NCBI RefSeq assembly: GCF_030530945.1
Contig: NZ_JAUMTZ010000002.1
Coordinates: 16,053-80,052, forward strand
Source: Kocuria sp.
GTDB lineage: Bacteria; Actinomycetota; Actinomycetes; Actinomycetales; Micrococcaceae
Direction of reading: 5' to 3'
Length of the DNA: 64,000 bases
Below, in pieces: positions 34,566-43,519 of the stretch. The stretch's first letter is position 1. The number at the start of each line of letters is the position of its first letter. The position numbers and the translations under genes were made by a program. The notes under the pieces are model-generated. The model made no database searches and was not told the origin of the DNA. It was given only the letters and a program-made list of their open reading frames with translations.

Positions 34566-34877
34566 TCAGGCGTCGATGCCGGTGATCTTGACCGTGGTCA
34601 GCTCGGCGCGGAAACCCTGACGCTTCTTGTAGCCGGTCTTGTTCTTGTACTTCATGATCGAGATCTTGGGACCGCGCAGGTCCTCGACGATCTCGGCGCT
34701 GACCTTGACGTTCGCCAGGGTCTTGGAGTCGGAGGTGACCTTGTCCCCGTCGACCAGCAGCAGCGCAGGAAGCTCGATGGTGCTGCCTGACTCGCCGGCG
34801 ACACGGTCGAGGGTCACGAGGTCTCCGACGGAAACCTTCTCCTGGCGGCCGCCTGCGCGGACAATCGCGTACACCAC
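34566..34877 (-). CDS. rplU: 50S ribosomal protein L21
   Basis: L21 (bL21) is a 50S subunit protein. With the GTG at 34877 the protein reads MVYAIVRAGGRQEKVSVGD and is 103 residues, the normal length. Upstream GTG (34889) and ATG (34901) starts would add up to eight atypical residues. KYKNKTGYKKRQGFR near the C-terminus is the family signature. The 235 bases upstream should hold the rplU-rpmA promoter; I see no recognised L21 leader structure. Confidence 0.96.
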   Translation of the reverse strand: MVYAIVRAGGRQEKVSVGDLVTLDRVAGESGSTIELPALLLVDGDKVTSDSKTLANVKVSAEIVEDLRGPKISIMKYKNKTGYKKRQGFRAELTTVKITGIDA

Positions 34878-35112
34878 TTGGGAACTCACTTCTCTCGACA
34901 TCTATGGACTGCGTGAATGGCCGGATGGCTCCTGGAGGACAGCGAATGTCGAGGCATCACACCGCGGTGGTTCACGACCGACCGCGTGGTTGTCGCGTCG
35001 AAACAGGAGATTCACCCGAGCGTGCCGCTTCCGGGTGCATGTCACGGGAATGACGCACACCGGTGGCTGGCACCGACAGCCCAGACTACCCGATCCCCGG
35101 AAGCCGCGCCAG

Positions 35113-36684
35113 TCAGGGGAGCCGTGCGGCGTCGTCGGCGGTCTGGGCGAAGAACGCGAGCTCCAGGCGGCAGGCCCGCAGGAAGGCCCTGCGCATGGCC
35201 TCGCGGGTGGCCGGGTCCGAGGCGGCGGCTGCCCGGTCCACCGCCTCGCGCACGGTGTCCGTGGCCGCCTGGAAACCGGGGTCCGCGTACGTCTGCAGCC
35301 AGTCCGCGTACGGGTGCTCCGCGAGCCCGGCGGCCCGGGCGCGCCGCGTGAGCTCCGCACCCACGTGGGCGTAGAGCCAGTAGCACGGCAGCACCGCCGC
35401 GGCACCCACCGCGAAGCCGTCCTGGCCGGTGCGGGCCAGCAGGAAGTCGCTGTAGGCGCTCGTGGTGGCGGACGGCGGCTGGGGGGCCCGCCCCCCGAGC
35501 CGGGCCCGGTGCAGGACCGACTCCCCCGTGACCACGGCGCCGGCCGCGGTGGCGAAGAACTCGCGGGCCTCCTCCCCCGGGGCGGAGGCGGCGAGCAGGG
35601 CGAGGGCCCGGGAGTACGCCTCCAGGTACTGCAGGTCCTGGTCCAGGTACCACTCGAAGGCGTGGCGCTCCAGGGTGCCGTCCCCCAGTCCCGTGACGAA
35701 CGGCAGTGCCGCGATCTCCGCGCGGATCCCCGCGCAGCCGCTCCACAGCTCGTCGGTGAAGCGCCCGGCGGCGTTCCCTGCGCGGAGGTCTCCGGAGGCG
35801 GGACCCGCGGCGTCGTCCTCCGCGCACGCCCGGGCCATGAAGGCGGGATCCGTCACCAGGTCCTGGACGTGGTGCATGTGGTGGACCGGTCCGTTGCCGT
35901 GGCCCACGTGCAGGGAGTCCGCCGCGCGCAGGGCACCGCGCAGCCATGCCCGTGCGGTGCTGACTCCCCCGGCCCAGTCCCCCGTGCGCGCCACCACGGT
36001 GGCCACCGCCGAGGAGAGCGAGCAGCCCGTGCCGTGGGTGTTGCGGGTGGCCACGCGCCCTCCTCCGTACCGCGCCACCGGCTCGGGGTGGCCGGGGACC
36101 ACGAGGGCGTCCGGGGTGCTGTCCCCGGCCAGGTGCCCGCCCTTGACGAGCACGCGCGTGCCGAAGGCCTCGGCCACGGCGCGGCCCTGGGCCAGCGCCT
36201 CCTCCCAGCTCTCGGCCACGGACTCACCAGCCAGCACCGCGAGCTCCGGGAGGTTGGGGGTGATCAGGTCCGCGTGGTGCAGGACCCGGCGCAGCGCGTC
36301 CTCCGCGTCCGGCTCCAGCAGGCGTCCACCGGCGGTGGCCACCATCACGGGGTCGATCACCACCACGGGCGCGCGGCCGGCCGCCAGCCACCGCCCCACG
36401 GTCTCGATCACGGGCACGGACCCGAGCATCCCCACTTTCACCGCGTCCAGTTCCACGTCCTGCGCCACGGCGTCCAGCTGGGCCTGCAGCACGGCGACCG
36501 GCGGGGTGTGGACGTCCGTGACGCCCCGGGTGTTCTGGGCCACCACCGCGGTGATCACGCTGAGCCCGTAGCCGCCCATCGCGGCGATCGACTTCAGGTC
36601 TGCGGCGTGGCCGGCGCCGCCGGTGGGGTCCGTCCCGGCGATGGACAGGACGCGGGGTGCGGTGGCAGAAGGCGTGGGGCTCAC
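35113..36684 (-). CDS. thiD: ThiD-TenA fusion: HMP/HMP-phosphate kinase plus thiaminase II-like domain
   Basis: The 523-residue protein joins two thiamine enzymes. Residues about 10-265 are a ThiD kinase (RVLSIAGTDPTGGAGHAADLK, DPVMVATAGGRLL, anion-hole NTHGTGCSLSSAVA), which phosphorylates hydroxymethylpyrimidine twice. Residues about 300-520 are a TenA/thiaminase II domain (HAFEWYLDQDLQYLEAYSRAL, YWLYAHVGAEL, HPYADWLQTYAD), which salvages pyrimidine from degraded thiamine. The GTG at 36684 has AAGGGAA upstream, and the TPP riboswitch overlaps that ribosome binding site. Such fusions occur in fungi and some bacteria. The fusion links salvage directly to phosphorylation. Confidence 0.94.
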   Translation of the reverse strand: MSPTPSATAPRVLSIAGTDPTGGAGHAADLKSIAAMGGYGLSVITAVVAQNTRGVTDVHTPPVAVLQAQLDAVAQDVELDAVKVGMLGSVPVIETVGRWLAAGRAPVVVIDPVMVATAGGRLLEPDAEDALRRVLHHADLITPNLPELAVLAGESVAESWEEALAQGRAVAEAFGTRVLVKGGHLAGDSTPDALVVPGHPEPVARYGGGRVATRNTHGTGCSLSSAVATVVARTGDWAGGVSTARAWLRGALRAADSLHVGHGNGPVHHMHHVQDLVTDPAFMARACAEDDAAGPASGDLRAGNAAGRFTDELWSGCAGIRAEIAALPFVTGLGDGTLERHAFEWYLDQDLQYLEAYSRALALLAASAPGEEAREFFATAAGAVVTGESVLHRARLGGRAPQPPSATTSAYSDFLLARTGQDGFAVGAAAVLPCYWLYAHVGAELTRRARAAGLAEHPYADWLQTYADPGFQAATDTVREAVDRAAAASDPATREAMRRAFLRACRLELAFFAQTADDAARLP

Positions 36685-36687
36685 GAC

Positions 36688-36765
36688 ATTCCCTTCGCTA
36701 GTGCGAGCTAGATCAGGTTCGACGGGTGTGTTCTCAGCCGCTGCGCGGCACCCCGTGTGCGTGGT
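36688..36765 (-). promoter_or_regulatory. TPP riboswitch (THI element)
   Basis: Read on the minus strand, the leader contains the conserved blocks ACGGGGTGC, CGGCTGAGA, ACACCCGTCGAACCTGATC and TAGCGAAGGGAA in the right order. The last block carries the ribosome binding site, so translational control by thiamine pyrophosphate is likely. Confidence 0.95.
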
Positions 36766-36771
36766 CCCGAT

Positions 36772-36817
36772 CATGCCACAGGAGCGCCCGGACGTGTCCG
36801 GACGCTCCTGTGGCATG
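36772..36817. terminator. 46-bp near-perfect palindrome downstream of RNase E/G gene
   Basis: CATGCCACAGGAGCG (36772-36786) pairs with 36803-36817, and CCGGAC/GTCCGG extends the stem inside with a 2-nt loop and one mismatch. It lies between the rne stop and the thiD leader, so it probably ends rne transcription; there is no T-tract. Confidence 0.7.
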
Positions 36818-36860
36818 CCCCACCGCGCGGCGTACCGGGTGCCGGTGCGCCGCGCGGGAC

Positions 36861-39800
36861 TCAGCCCTGCTTGGGCGTCATGGTGATGTCCTGGGCCTTC
36901 ACGCCTACACCCACCACCGTGGGCTGCCCGTCCGAGGGGGCGACGGCCACCTCCGCGGCCGCGGCGGTGAACCTGCTCGCACCCTGCTCGGAGGCGGTGT
37001 ACTCACGGGTCTCCACGCTCGCGGTGCCCGGAGCAGCCGCGGGAGCCACCGCCCGGCGGGAGCCGCGGCGGCGTCGTGCGGGAGCCTGCTGCGCAGGCTG
37101 CTCCGCGGAGGCACGCTCGGTCGGAGCCGCCGCGGGCTCCTCGGCCCGGGTACCGGCGCCGGGGGCACCGACCACGCCCGTGGTCCGGGGCTGCTCCGCG
37201 TCCGCCCCGGTCGCTTCCCTGGCGCTCGACGACGCCGCGGCGTCCCCCTGGGACCGGCCACGACCCCGCCCGCGCCCGCGCTGCCGGGAGGAGCGCTGCC
37301 CGGAGCCGCCCTCGGAGCCCTGCTCCTCGGCGCGCCCCGAACGGTCCTCGCCCGAGAACGCGGCGGTGAGCGAGTCGAGGGTCAGGGACTCCTCGGCGGT
37401 CTCACGGGCCGCGTCCGCCGCCTGCTCGGGAGCGGCGTCCGCGCTCTGGCCCTGCGGCAGCTCGATGACCTCGCCGTGGATGGTCAGGCTGGAGGAGTCG
37501 CTCTCCCCCGCTTCGCGCCCCGAGCTGTTCTCGGAGCCGCTGCCGTCCTGCGAGCCGTTGTCCTCGCCGTTCTGCGCCCGGCCACGGCTGCGCTTGCCGC
37601 GGCGCTTCTTGCGGCGGCGGCCGCCCTCGGACTCGCCGTCACCGGTGTGCTCGCCGCCCTGACGGCCGCCGGAGTGCTGCTCCGAGCCGTCCTGGCGTGC
37701 GGAGTCCCCACTGCCGCTGCCGGCTCCGTCCCCGGAACCGTGCTGCGCGGCGTCGTCGTCCTCGTGGGAGGAGGCCGCGGCGATGTTCGCGAACGCCGTG
37801 CGGGTGGCCTCGCTGCGCGCCTGGTGGTCCTCCGAGCCCTGGGAGCGCCCGTTGGAGGTGGGGCGGTCCTGGGACGGGGTGCTCTGCTTGCTCCGCGACC
37901 GCTTGCGCTCGTGGCGGTTGCCGCCGCGGTGGTCCGTGCTCTGGGGCGCTGTGCGTCCCTTGAGCGGGTGGTCGTGGACCACCACGCCGCGGCCCGCGCA
38001 CTCCTCGCACGGCTCCGAGAAGACCTCGAGCAGCCCGGTGCCCATGCGCTTGCGGGTCATCTGCACGAGCCCCAGGGAGGTGACCTCCGCGACCTGGTGC
38101 TTGGTGCGGTCCCGGCCCAGGCACTCCACGAGCCGGCGCAGCACGAGGTCCCGGTTGGACTCCAGGACCATGTCGATGAAGTCCACCACGATGATCCCGC
38201 CGATGTCGCGCAGCCGCAGCTGGCGCACGATCTCCTCGGCGGCCTCGAGGTTGTTCTTGGTGACCGTCTCCTCCAGGTTCCCGCCCGAGCCCGTGAACTT
38301 GCCGGTGTTCACGTCCACCACGGTCATGGCCTCGGTGCGGTCGATCACCAGGGAGCCGCCGGAGGGCAGGAACACCTTGCGCTCCAGGGCCTTCTGGATC
38401 TGCTCCTCCACGCGCATGTGCTCGAAGAGGTCCTCGTCCTCGGTCCAGCGCTGCAGCCGGTCCAGCAGGTCCGGGGCCACGTACGTCACGTACGCCTCGA
38501 TGTTGTCCCAGGCCTGCTCGCCCTGGACCACCATGGCGGTGAAGTCCTCGTTGAAGACGTCCCGCACGGTCTTGATGGTGAGGTCCGGCTCGGCGTAGAG
38601 CATTTCCGGGGCGAGCGTCTTGGTGGAGCCCGCCTTCTCCTGGATCTGCTCCCACTGCGAGCGCAGCCGGTTGATGTCGTTGGTGAGCTCGGTCTCGGAG
38701 GCGCCCTCCGCGGCGGTGCGCACGATCACGCCGGCGCCCTCGGGCAGGCGGTCCTTGAGGATCTTCTTCAGCCGCTGGCGCTCCACGTCCGGGAGCTTGC
38801 GGGAGATCCCGGTCATGGACCCGCCGGGGACGTAGACCAGGTAGCGCCCGGGCAGGGAGACCTGGCTGGTGAGCCGGGCGCCCTTGTGCCCCACGGGGTC
38901 CTTGGTGACCTGCACGAGCACGGTGTCGCCGGAGCGCAGGGCGTTCTCGATCTTGCGGGGCTTGTTGCCGAGCTCCGCGGCGTCCCAGTCCACCTCGCCG
39001 GCGTAGAGCACGGCGTTGCGCCCGCGCCCGATGTCCACGAACGCGGCCTCCATGGAGGGCAGCACGTTCTGCACCTTGCCCACGTACACGTTGCCGATCA
39101 GCGAGTCCTGGGTGGTGTGGGAGACGAAGTGCTCCGCGAGGATCCCGTCCTCCAGCACGCCGATCTGGATGCGGTCCTCCTTCTGGCGGACCAGCATCTT
39201 GCGCTCCACGGACTCGCGGCGGGCCAGGAACTCGGCCTCGGTGATCACGTGGCGGCGGCGCCCGGACTGGCGGGACTCCCGCCGGCGCTGGCGCTTGGCC
39301 TCCAGGCGGGTGGAGCCCTTCACGCCCGTGACCTCGTCGCTGCCGGTGCCCTCGGAGCCGCGGGGGGCGCGCACCCGGGTGACCGAGCCGTCGGCGTCGT
39401 CCACGAGCTCCATGTCCTCGTCACCCCGACGACGCCGCCGGCGCCGCCTGCTGGACACGCCCGCCTCGTCCTCGTCCTCGTGGACCCCGCGCTCCTGTGC
39501 GGCCTCGCGCAGCCGGGCGGCCTGCGCCTCCGCGGCGCGGCGGATCTCCTCCGGGTCCGGGGCGTGGAACATCAGCGACGCGCCCGGTCCGAACGCTCCG
39601 AAGTCCTCCTGCGTGGGGGGCTCCTCGGAGTCCTCCGCGTCGGTGGTCTCCGCCCCGTCCCGGGCGGGATCCCCGGCCGCGGGCTGCTCCGCCGGAGCGG
39701 CATCCGGCGAGGTCGGGTCGGCTCCGGGCGCATCATCCTCCCCGGCGGTGGTGTCCTGCGGGGCGGCGGCCGCGGCAGTGGCGCGGGTCTCGGCGGGGTC

Positions 39801-39956
39801 CGGCATGTCCTTCGCCTCGGCGGCGGTCTCGATGGCCTGGCGCGTGCCGTCGATCTCGGTCACCGCGGTCTCGACGAGCTCCGCGGGCGTCTCCTCCGGG
39901 GCCCCCGGTTCCGAGGATGCGGTGTCCGGGGTGGTGTTGTCCTGTTCAGGTTCCAT
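36861..39956 (-). CDS. rne: Ribonuclease E/G
   Basis: This 1031-residue endoribonuclease processes rRNA and tRNA and turns over mRNA. A roughly 250-residue acidic, disordered N-terminal region comes first and includes a run of nine arginines. The S1 domain follows (IGNVYVGKVQNVLPSMEAAFVDIG), and then the catalytic core with AMTVVDVNTGKFTGSGG and IIVVDFIDMVLESNR (metal-binding aspartates). The zinc-link cysteines are in EPCEECAGRG. The C-terminal 300 residues are low-complexity Ser/Gly/Arg/Glu segments with KKRRGKRSRGR patches, probably for RNA or partner binding. The start ATG at 39956 is preceded by GGAG at 12 nt. The layout resembles other actinobacterial RNase E proteins, with the core in the middle. 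Confidence 0.93.
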   Translation of the reverse strand: MEPEQDNTTPDTASSEPGAPEETPAELVETAVTEIDGTRQAIETAAEAKDMPDPAETRATAAAAAPQDTTAGEDDAPGADPTSPDAAPAEQPAAGDPARDGAETTDAEDSEEPPTQEDFGAFGPGASLMFHAPDPEEIRRAAEAQAARLREAAQERGVHEDEDEAGVSSRRRRRRRRGDEDMELVDDADGSVTRVRAPRGSEGTGSDEVTGVKGSTRLEAKRQRRRESRQSGRRRHVITEAEFLARRESVERKMLVRQKEDRIQIGVLEDGILAEHFVSHTTQDSLIGNVYVGKVQNVLPSMEAAFVDIGRGRNAVLYAGEVDWDAAELGNKPRKIENALRSGDTVLVQVTKDPVGHKGARLTSQVSLPGRYLVYVPGGSMTGISRKLPDVERQRLKKILKDRLPEGAGVIVRTAAEGASETELTNDINRLRSQWEQIQEKAGSTKTLAPEMLYAEPDLTIKTVRDVFNEDFTAMVVQGEQAWDNIEAYVTYVAPDLLDRLQRWTEDEDLFEHMRVEEQIQKALERKVFLPSGGSLVIDRTEAMTVVDVNTGKFTGSGGNLEETVTKNNLEAAEEIVRQLRLRDIGGIIVVDFIDMVLESNRDLVLRRLVECLGRDRTKHQVAEVTSLGLVQMTRKRMGTGLLEVFSEPCEECAGRGVVVHDHPLKGRTAPQSTDHRGGNRHERKRSRSKQSTPSQDRPTSNGRSQGSEDHQARSEATRTAFANIAAASSHEDDDAAQHGSGDGAGSGSGDSARQDGSEQHSGGRQGGEHTGDGESEGGRRRKKRRGKRSRGRAQNGEDNGSQDGSGSENSSGREAGESDSSSLTIHGEVIELPQGQSADAAPEQAADAARETAEESLTLDSLTAAFSGEDRSGRAEEQGSEGGSGQRSSRQRGRGRGRGRSQGDAAASSSAREATGADAEQPRTTGVVGAPGAGTRAEEPAAAPTERASAEQPAQQAPARRRRGSRRAVAPAAAPGTASVETREYTASEQGASRFTAAAAEVAVAPSDGQPTVVGVGVKAQDITMTPKQG

Positions 39957-40450
39957 GTGCAGCTGTGCTCCTGCCCGGGACACCGCCCGCACGCGGGCCC
40001 GAGGTGTGCTCGGTCGGTCGAGCCGGTGGAATCCACGCGGCCGCCGGAAGTCGAGGTCGTACCCGCGGGCGCGGCATGTGACGCGCGCCGTCCGCGAGCC
40101 GGCGGATGCCCGAGTCGCTGGATCCGTGGACCGCGAACTTGCACCGGTGCGGACGCGCTCGATCCTGTGAGAGCCGCGGGTCCGCGCCGATGGTCGTCGG
40201 TGCTCCTGCCGGGCCGGTGTCCTCACGTGCGGCTGAGGGCCGACCGCTTGCCAGTATCTCACAGTCGTTCCCTGTCACGGCACATCCGGGGTGGTGCAGC
40301 CCACAGCCCGTGGCAGGGACGAGCCCGGAACACGCGGGGGCGCCCGCGGAACGGACGGGGGTCGTCAGGGCGACGCGGCGGGGGACGGCGGGTCAGACCG
40401 GTGGGGGCCGTCACGGAGAACCGGCAGGGGGGTGGTCTACGATCGGGCGC
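39957..40450. other. Divergent intergenic region between rne and the VKOR gene
   Basis: A 494-bp non-coding stretch upstream of both genes. In E. coli the rne leader is long and mediates autoregulation; a long leader here would fit but is unproven. I see no convincing small RNA, repeat or operator. Confidence 0.4.
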
Positions 40451-41092
40451 GTGAGTTCAGCATCCAGCACACCCCCCGCCAGCACCCAGCGCACCCCGGA
40501 CCAGGTGCCCGCGCCCGTGACGCGCACAGACCGCTCCTGGGCCGTCCTCGCGGTGGTCCTGTCCGTGGTCGGCTTCATCGCGGCCGCCGTCCTCGTGGCG
40601 GAGCGCCTGGCCATCTTCCGGGACGCGAACCACCGCTCCAGCTGCGACCTCAACGCGTGGCTGTCCTGCGGCACGGTGATGCGCACCCCGCAGGCCGAGC
40701 TCTTCGGCTTCCCCAACCCGTTCATCGGCCTGGTGGCCTACGCCGTGGTGGTCGCGGTGGCCGTGGGCGTGCTCGCCGGCGCCCGCTACGCCCGGTGGTT
40801 CTGGTGGCTGCTGTGGCTCGGGATCGCCGCGGGCTCCGTGTTCACCCTGTGGCTGTGGTGGCAGACCACCTTCCACATCAACGCCCTGTGCCTGTACTGC
40901 ATGGTGGTGTGGTGCGTCCAGACCCTGCTGCTGGCCCACACCACCGCGCGCATGCGCCGCGCGGGCGTGATGGGCTCCCACCCCGCGCCGGAGGCCGGGA
41001 CCTCCGCGTGGGCGTGGCTGCTGGCGGTCGGCGTGCTGGTGGTCGTCTTCGGTGTGATCGCCGTGCGCTTCGCCACGGTCATCTTCGGCTGA
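40451..41092 (+). CDS. Vitamin K epoxide reductase (VKOR) family membrane protein
   Basis: Bacterial VKOR homologues reoxidise DsbA-like proteins and pass electrons to quinone. The 213-residue protein has four or five membrane segments. The first loop contains SSCDLNAWLSCGTVM, a CX6C arrangement where VKOR has its loop cysteine pair. A later helix has INALCLYCMVVW with the CxxC active-site pair (LCLYC). The GTG at 40451 has no strong Shine-Dalgarno sequence. No DsbA-like partner is fused or adjacent. A hairpin terminator shared with ndk follows. Confidence 0.9.
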   Translation: MSSASSTPPASTQRTPDQVPAPVTRTDRSWAVLAVVLSVVGFIAAAVLVAERLAIFRDANHRSSCDLNAWLSCGTVMRTPQAELFGFPNPFIGLVAYAVVVAVAVGVLAGARYARWFWWLLWLGIAAGSVFTLWLWWQTTFHINALCLYCMVVWCVQTLLLAHTTARMRRAGVMGSHPAPEAGTSAWAWLLAVGVLVVVFGVIAVRFATVIFG

Positions 41093-41117
41093 GCCCTCCC
41101 CCGCCGGGGGAACGAGG

Positions 41118-41152
41118 ACGGGGCGGCACCTCCTGGGAGGTGCCGCCCCGTT
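41118..41152. terminator. Bidirectional terminator between the VKOR gene and ndk
   Basis: ACGGGGCGGCACCTCC and its complement GGAGGTGCCGCCCCGT form a 16-bp stem with a 3-nt loop between two convergent genes, so it can serve both. Confidence 0.8.
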
Positions 41153-41168
41153 CTCGTGCTGCCGAGGC

Positions 41169-41582
41169 TCAGGCGAACCAGATGCCGATCTCGCGCTCGG
41201 CGGACTCCGGGGAGTCGGAGCCGTGCACGAGGTTCTTCTGCACCTTCTCGCCCCAGTCGCGGCCCAGGTCCCCGCGGATGGTGCCCGGGGCGGCCGTGGT
41301 GGGCTCGGTGGCGCCGGCGAGGCTGCGGAAGCCCTCGATCACCCGGTCCCCCTCGACCACGGCGGCCACCACGGGGCCGGAGAGCATGAACTCCACGAGC
41401 GGCTCGAAGAACGGCTTGCCCTGGTGCTCGGCGTAGTGCTGCTCCAGCACCTCACGCGTGGGGGTCACGAGCTTGAGCTGGGACAGGGTGTAGCCCTTGG
41501 CCTCGATCCGGGCCAGGATCTGCCCGGTGAGCCCGCGCTGGACGCCGTCCGGCTTGACGAGGACGAGGGTGCGCTGGGACAT
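41169..41582 (-). CDS. ndk: Nucleoside diphosphate kinase
   Basis: Ndk equilibrates nucleoside di- and triphosphates. The 137-residue protein starts MSQRTLVLVKPDGVQRGLTG and carries the active-site histidine in NLVHGSDSPESAEREIGIWF. AAGGAG precedes the start. It follows folC and the DUF4233 gene, the usual actinobacterial order. Confidence 0.97.
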   Translation of the reverse strand: MSQRTLVLVKPDGVQRGLTGQILARIEAKGYTLSQLKLVTPTREVLEQHYAEHQGKPFFEPLVEFMLSGPVVAAVVEGDRVIEGFRSLAGATEPTTAAPGTIRGDLGRDWGEKVQKNLVHGSDSPESAEREIGIWFA

Positions 41583-41674
41583 GGGTTCTCCTTGCGGTCG
41601 ACGGGCCCGCGGGTGCGGGCCGCGGGTTCTGCTGTGCCGCCACCGAGCCTAGCGAATGCGGCGACGGCCGTGGC

Positions 41675-42118
41675 TCAGGCCTCGGGGTGCGCCGCCTCCC
41701 AGCGCCGCTGCTCCTCGGCCCGCCGCTCGTTCTCCCGGTCCATGCGCCCGCCCTTGACCACGGCGTACCACCACGCGAGGGCGCACAGCAGCCCGATCGC
41801 GAACATGGCGGGCACCAGGAAGCCGGTGGCGATCAGCACGAGCTGCAGCACCCAGCCGGCTGCGTAGCCCCACGGCCTGCGCAGCGCCCCGCACAGCAGG
41901 ACGAACAGGGCCGCGAGCACCACGGAGCCACCGAGCAGCCACAGCCTCTGGGCAGTGCTCCACTCCCGGGCCAGGAGCCCGAACGCCGTGAGGGCGGCGA
42001 AGAACACGATGAACGCCTCGATGCTGAGCACGCTCGAGGCGAACATCGTCCTCACCGAGCGCTGCTTCTTGGGCTGGCCGGGGCGCCACTCGCGCTGGGC
42101 CTTGGTCATGCGGGCCAT
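41675..42118 (-). CDS. DUF4233 family membrane protein
   Basis: The 147-residue protein has four hydrophobic segments (about residues 28-50, 58-77, 82-105 and 108-122) flanked by a basic N-terminus (MARMTKAQREWRPGQPKKQ) and a charged C-terminus (DRENERRAEEQRRWE). This size, topology and position between folC and ndk are typical of DUF4233, an actinobacterial family of unknown function. The ATG at 42118 has a strong GGAAGGAG. It is probably cotranscribed with ileS-folC upstream. Confidence 0.85.
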   Translation of the reverse strand: MARMTKAQREWRPGQPKKQRSVRTMFASSVLSIEAFIVFFAALTAFGLLAREWSTAQRLWLLGGSVVLAALFVLLCGALRRPWGYAAGWVLQLVLIATGFLVPAMFAIGLLCALAWWYAVVKGGRMDRENERRAEEQRRWEAAHPEA

Positions 42119-42148
42119 GCCGCTCCTTCCGTGCGGTCGGGGGTGGGG

Positions 42149-43519
42149 TCACAGGCCGAGCAGCGCACGGGCCTCACCCACCACGGTGATGGACCCGGTG
42201 ACGAGCACCGCGCCGTCGAACTGCTCGCGGGCCGCGGCGTCCTGGATGGCCGCCGCGCAGGCGTCGTCGAGGCGCGGCGTAGCGTGCACGGCGTCCTCGT
42301 CGAAGCCCATGTCCACGGCGATCTCCGCGAGCTCCTCGGGGGGCACCGCGCGCGGGGACTGCGAGGCGGTGCACCACAGCTCCAGCTCGAACTCGTGGTA
42401 CTCGTCCGCGAGCACGCGGAGCATCTGCTCGGCGTCCTTCTCGCGCAGCACACCCACCACGAGGTTCAGCTTGGTGAACGTGAACGCCTCCCGCACCGCC
42501 GCCGCCGAGGCCAGCAGCCCGTGGGGGTTGTGGGCGGCGTCGAGGATCACGGGCGGGGCCGTGCGGGCGAGCTCCAGGCGCCCCGGTGAGGACACCGCGC
42601 CCAGGCCCTGCGCCACGAGCTCGGGGTTCAGCGGCTTCTCCCCGCCGCCGAGCAGTGCCTCCATGGCGGCAATCGCCAGCGCCGCGTTCTGGGCCTGGTG
42701 GGCGCCGAACAGCGGCAGCATGAGGTCGGGGTAGACGTCCGCGAGCCCCTGCACGGTGATGACCTGCCCGCCCACGGCGGTGGAACGGGCGGTGACCGAG
42801 AACTCCACGCCCTCGAAGCGGAACGGGTCCCCCAGCTCGCGGGCCCGCTCCAGCAGCACCTGCGCGGCCTCGGGCGGCTGCGCGGAGCTGACCAGGAAGC
42901 CCTCCGGCTTGATGATCCCGGCCTTCTCCCGTGCGATGTCCGCCACGGTGTCCCCCAGGATCTCGGTGTGGTCCAGGCCGATGGGCGTCACCACGGACAC
43001 GGCGGCGTCCGCCACGCTGGTGGCGTCCCACGACCCGCCGATGCCCACCTCCAGCACCATCACGTCCACCGGCTCGTCCGCGAACACCGCGAAGGCCAGC
43101 ACCGTGAGGATCTCGAAGTACGTCAGCCGCGGCGCACCGTCCGCCTCCAGGCGACGGTCCACCAGGTCCAGGTAGGGCGAGATCTCCGTCCAGATCCGCA
43201 CGAAGGTCTCGTCCGGGACGGGCTCGCCGTCGATGCTGATCCGCTCGGTGACGCGCTCCAGGTGCGGGCTCGTGTACCGGCCCACGCGCAGGTCGTGCGC
43301 GAGCAGCAGCGACTCGACCATCCGCGCGGTGGAGGTCTTGCCGTTGGTCCCGGTCACCTGCACCACGGGGGCGCTGCGGTGCGGGTCCCCCAGCGCGGCG
43401 ACCGCGAGCTGCACGGCGTCCAGCCGGGGGGCCATCCGCTCCTCCGGCGCCCGCCCCAGGAGGTACTGGTAGATCTCCTCCACGGAGGCGAAGTTCTCGT
43501 GCTCGGCGTCCACGCTCAT
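42149..43519 (-). CDS. folC: Folylpolyglutamate / dihydrofolate synthase
   Basis: FolC adds glutamates to folates and, in many bacteria, also makes dihydrofolate. The 456-residue Mur-ligase-like protein has the P-loop QVTGTNGKTSTARM near residue 60, VMLEVGIGGSWDATSV, VVTPIGLDHTEILGDT and the C-terminal DAAHNPHGL. The ATG overlaps the ileS stop (ATGA), so the two are translationally coupled. Confidence 0.96.
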   Translation of the reverse strand: MSVDAEHENFASVEEIYQYLLGRAPEERMAPRLDAVQLAVAALGDPHRSAPVVQVTGTNGKTSTARMVESLLLAHDLRVGRYTSPHLERVTERISIDGEPVPDETFVRIWTEISPYLDLVDRRLEADGAPRLTYFEILTVLAFAVFADEPVDVMVLEVGIGGSWDATSVADAAVSVVTPIGLDHTEILGDTVADIAREKAGIIKPEGFLVSSAQPPEAAQVLLERARELGDPFRFEGVEFSVTARSTAVGGQVITVQGLADVYPDLMLPLFGAHQAQNAALAIAAMEALLGGGEKPLNPELVAQGLGAVSSPGRLELARTAPPVILDAAHNPHGLLASAAAVREAFTFTKLNLVVGVLREKDAEQMLRVLADEYHEFELELWCTASQSPRAVPPEELAEIAVDMGFDEDAVHATPRLDDACAAAIQDAAAREQFDGAVLVTGSITVVGEARALLGL

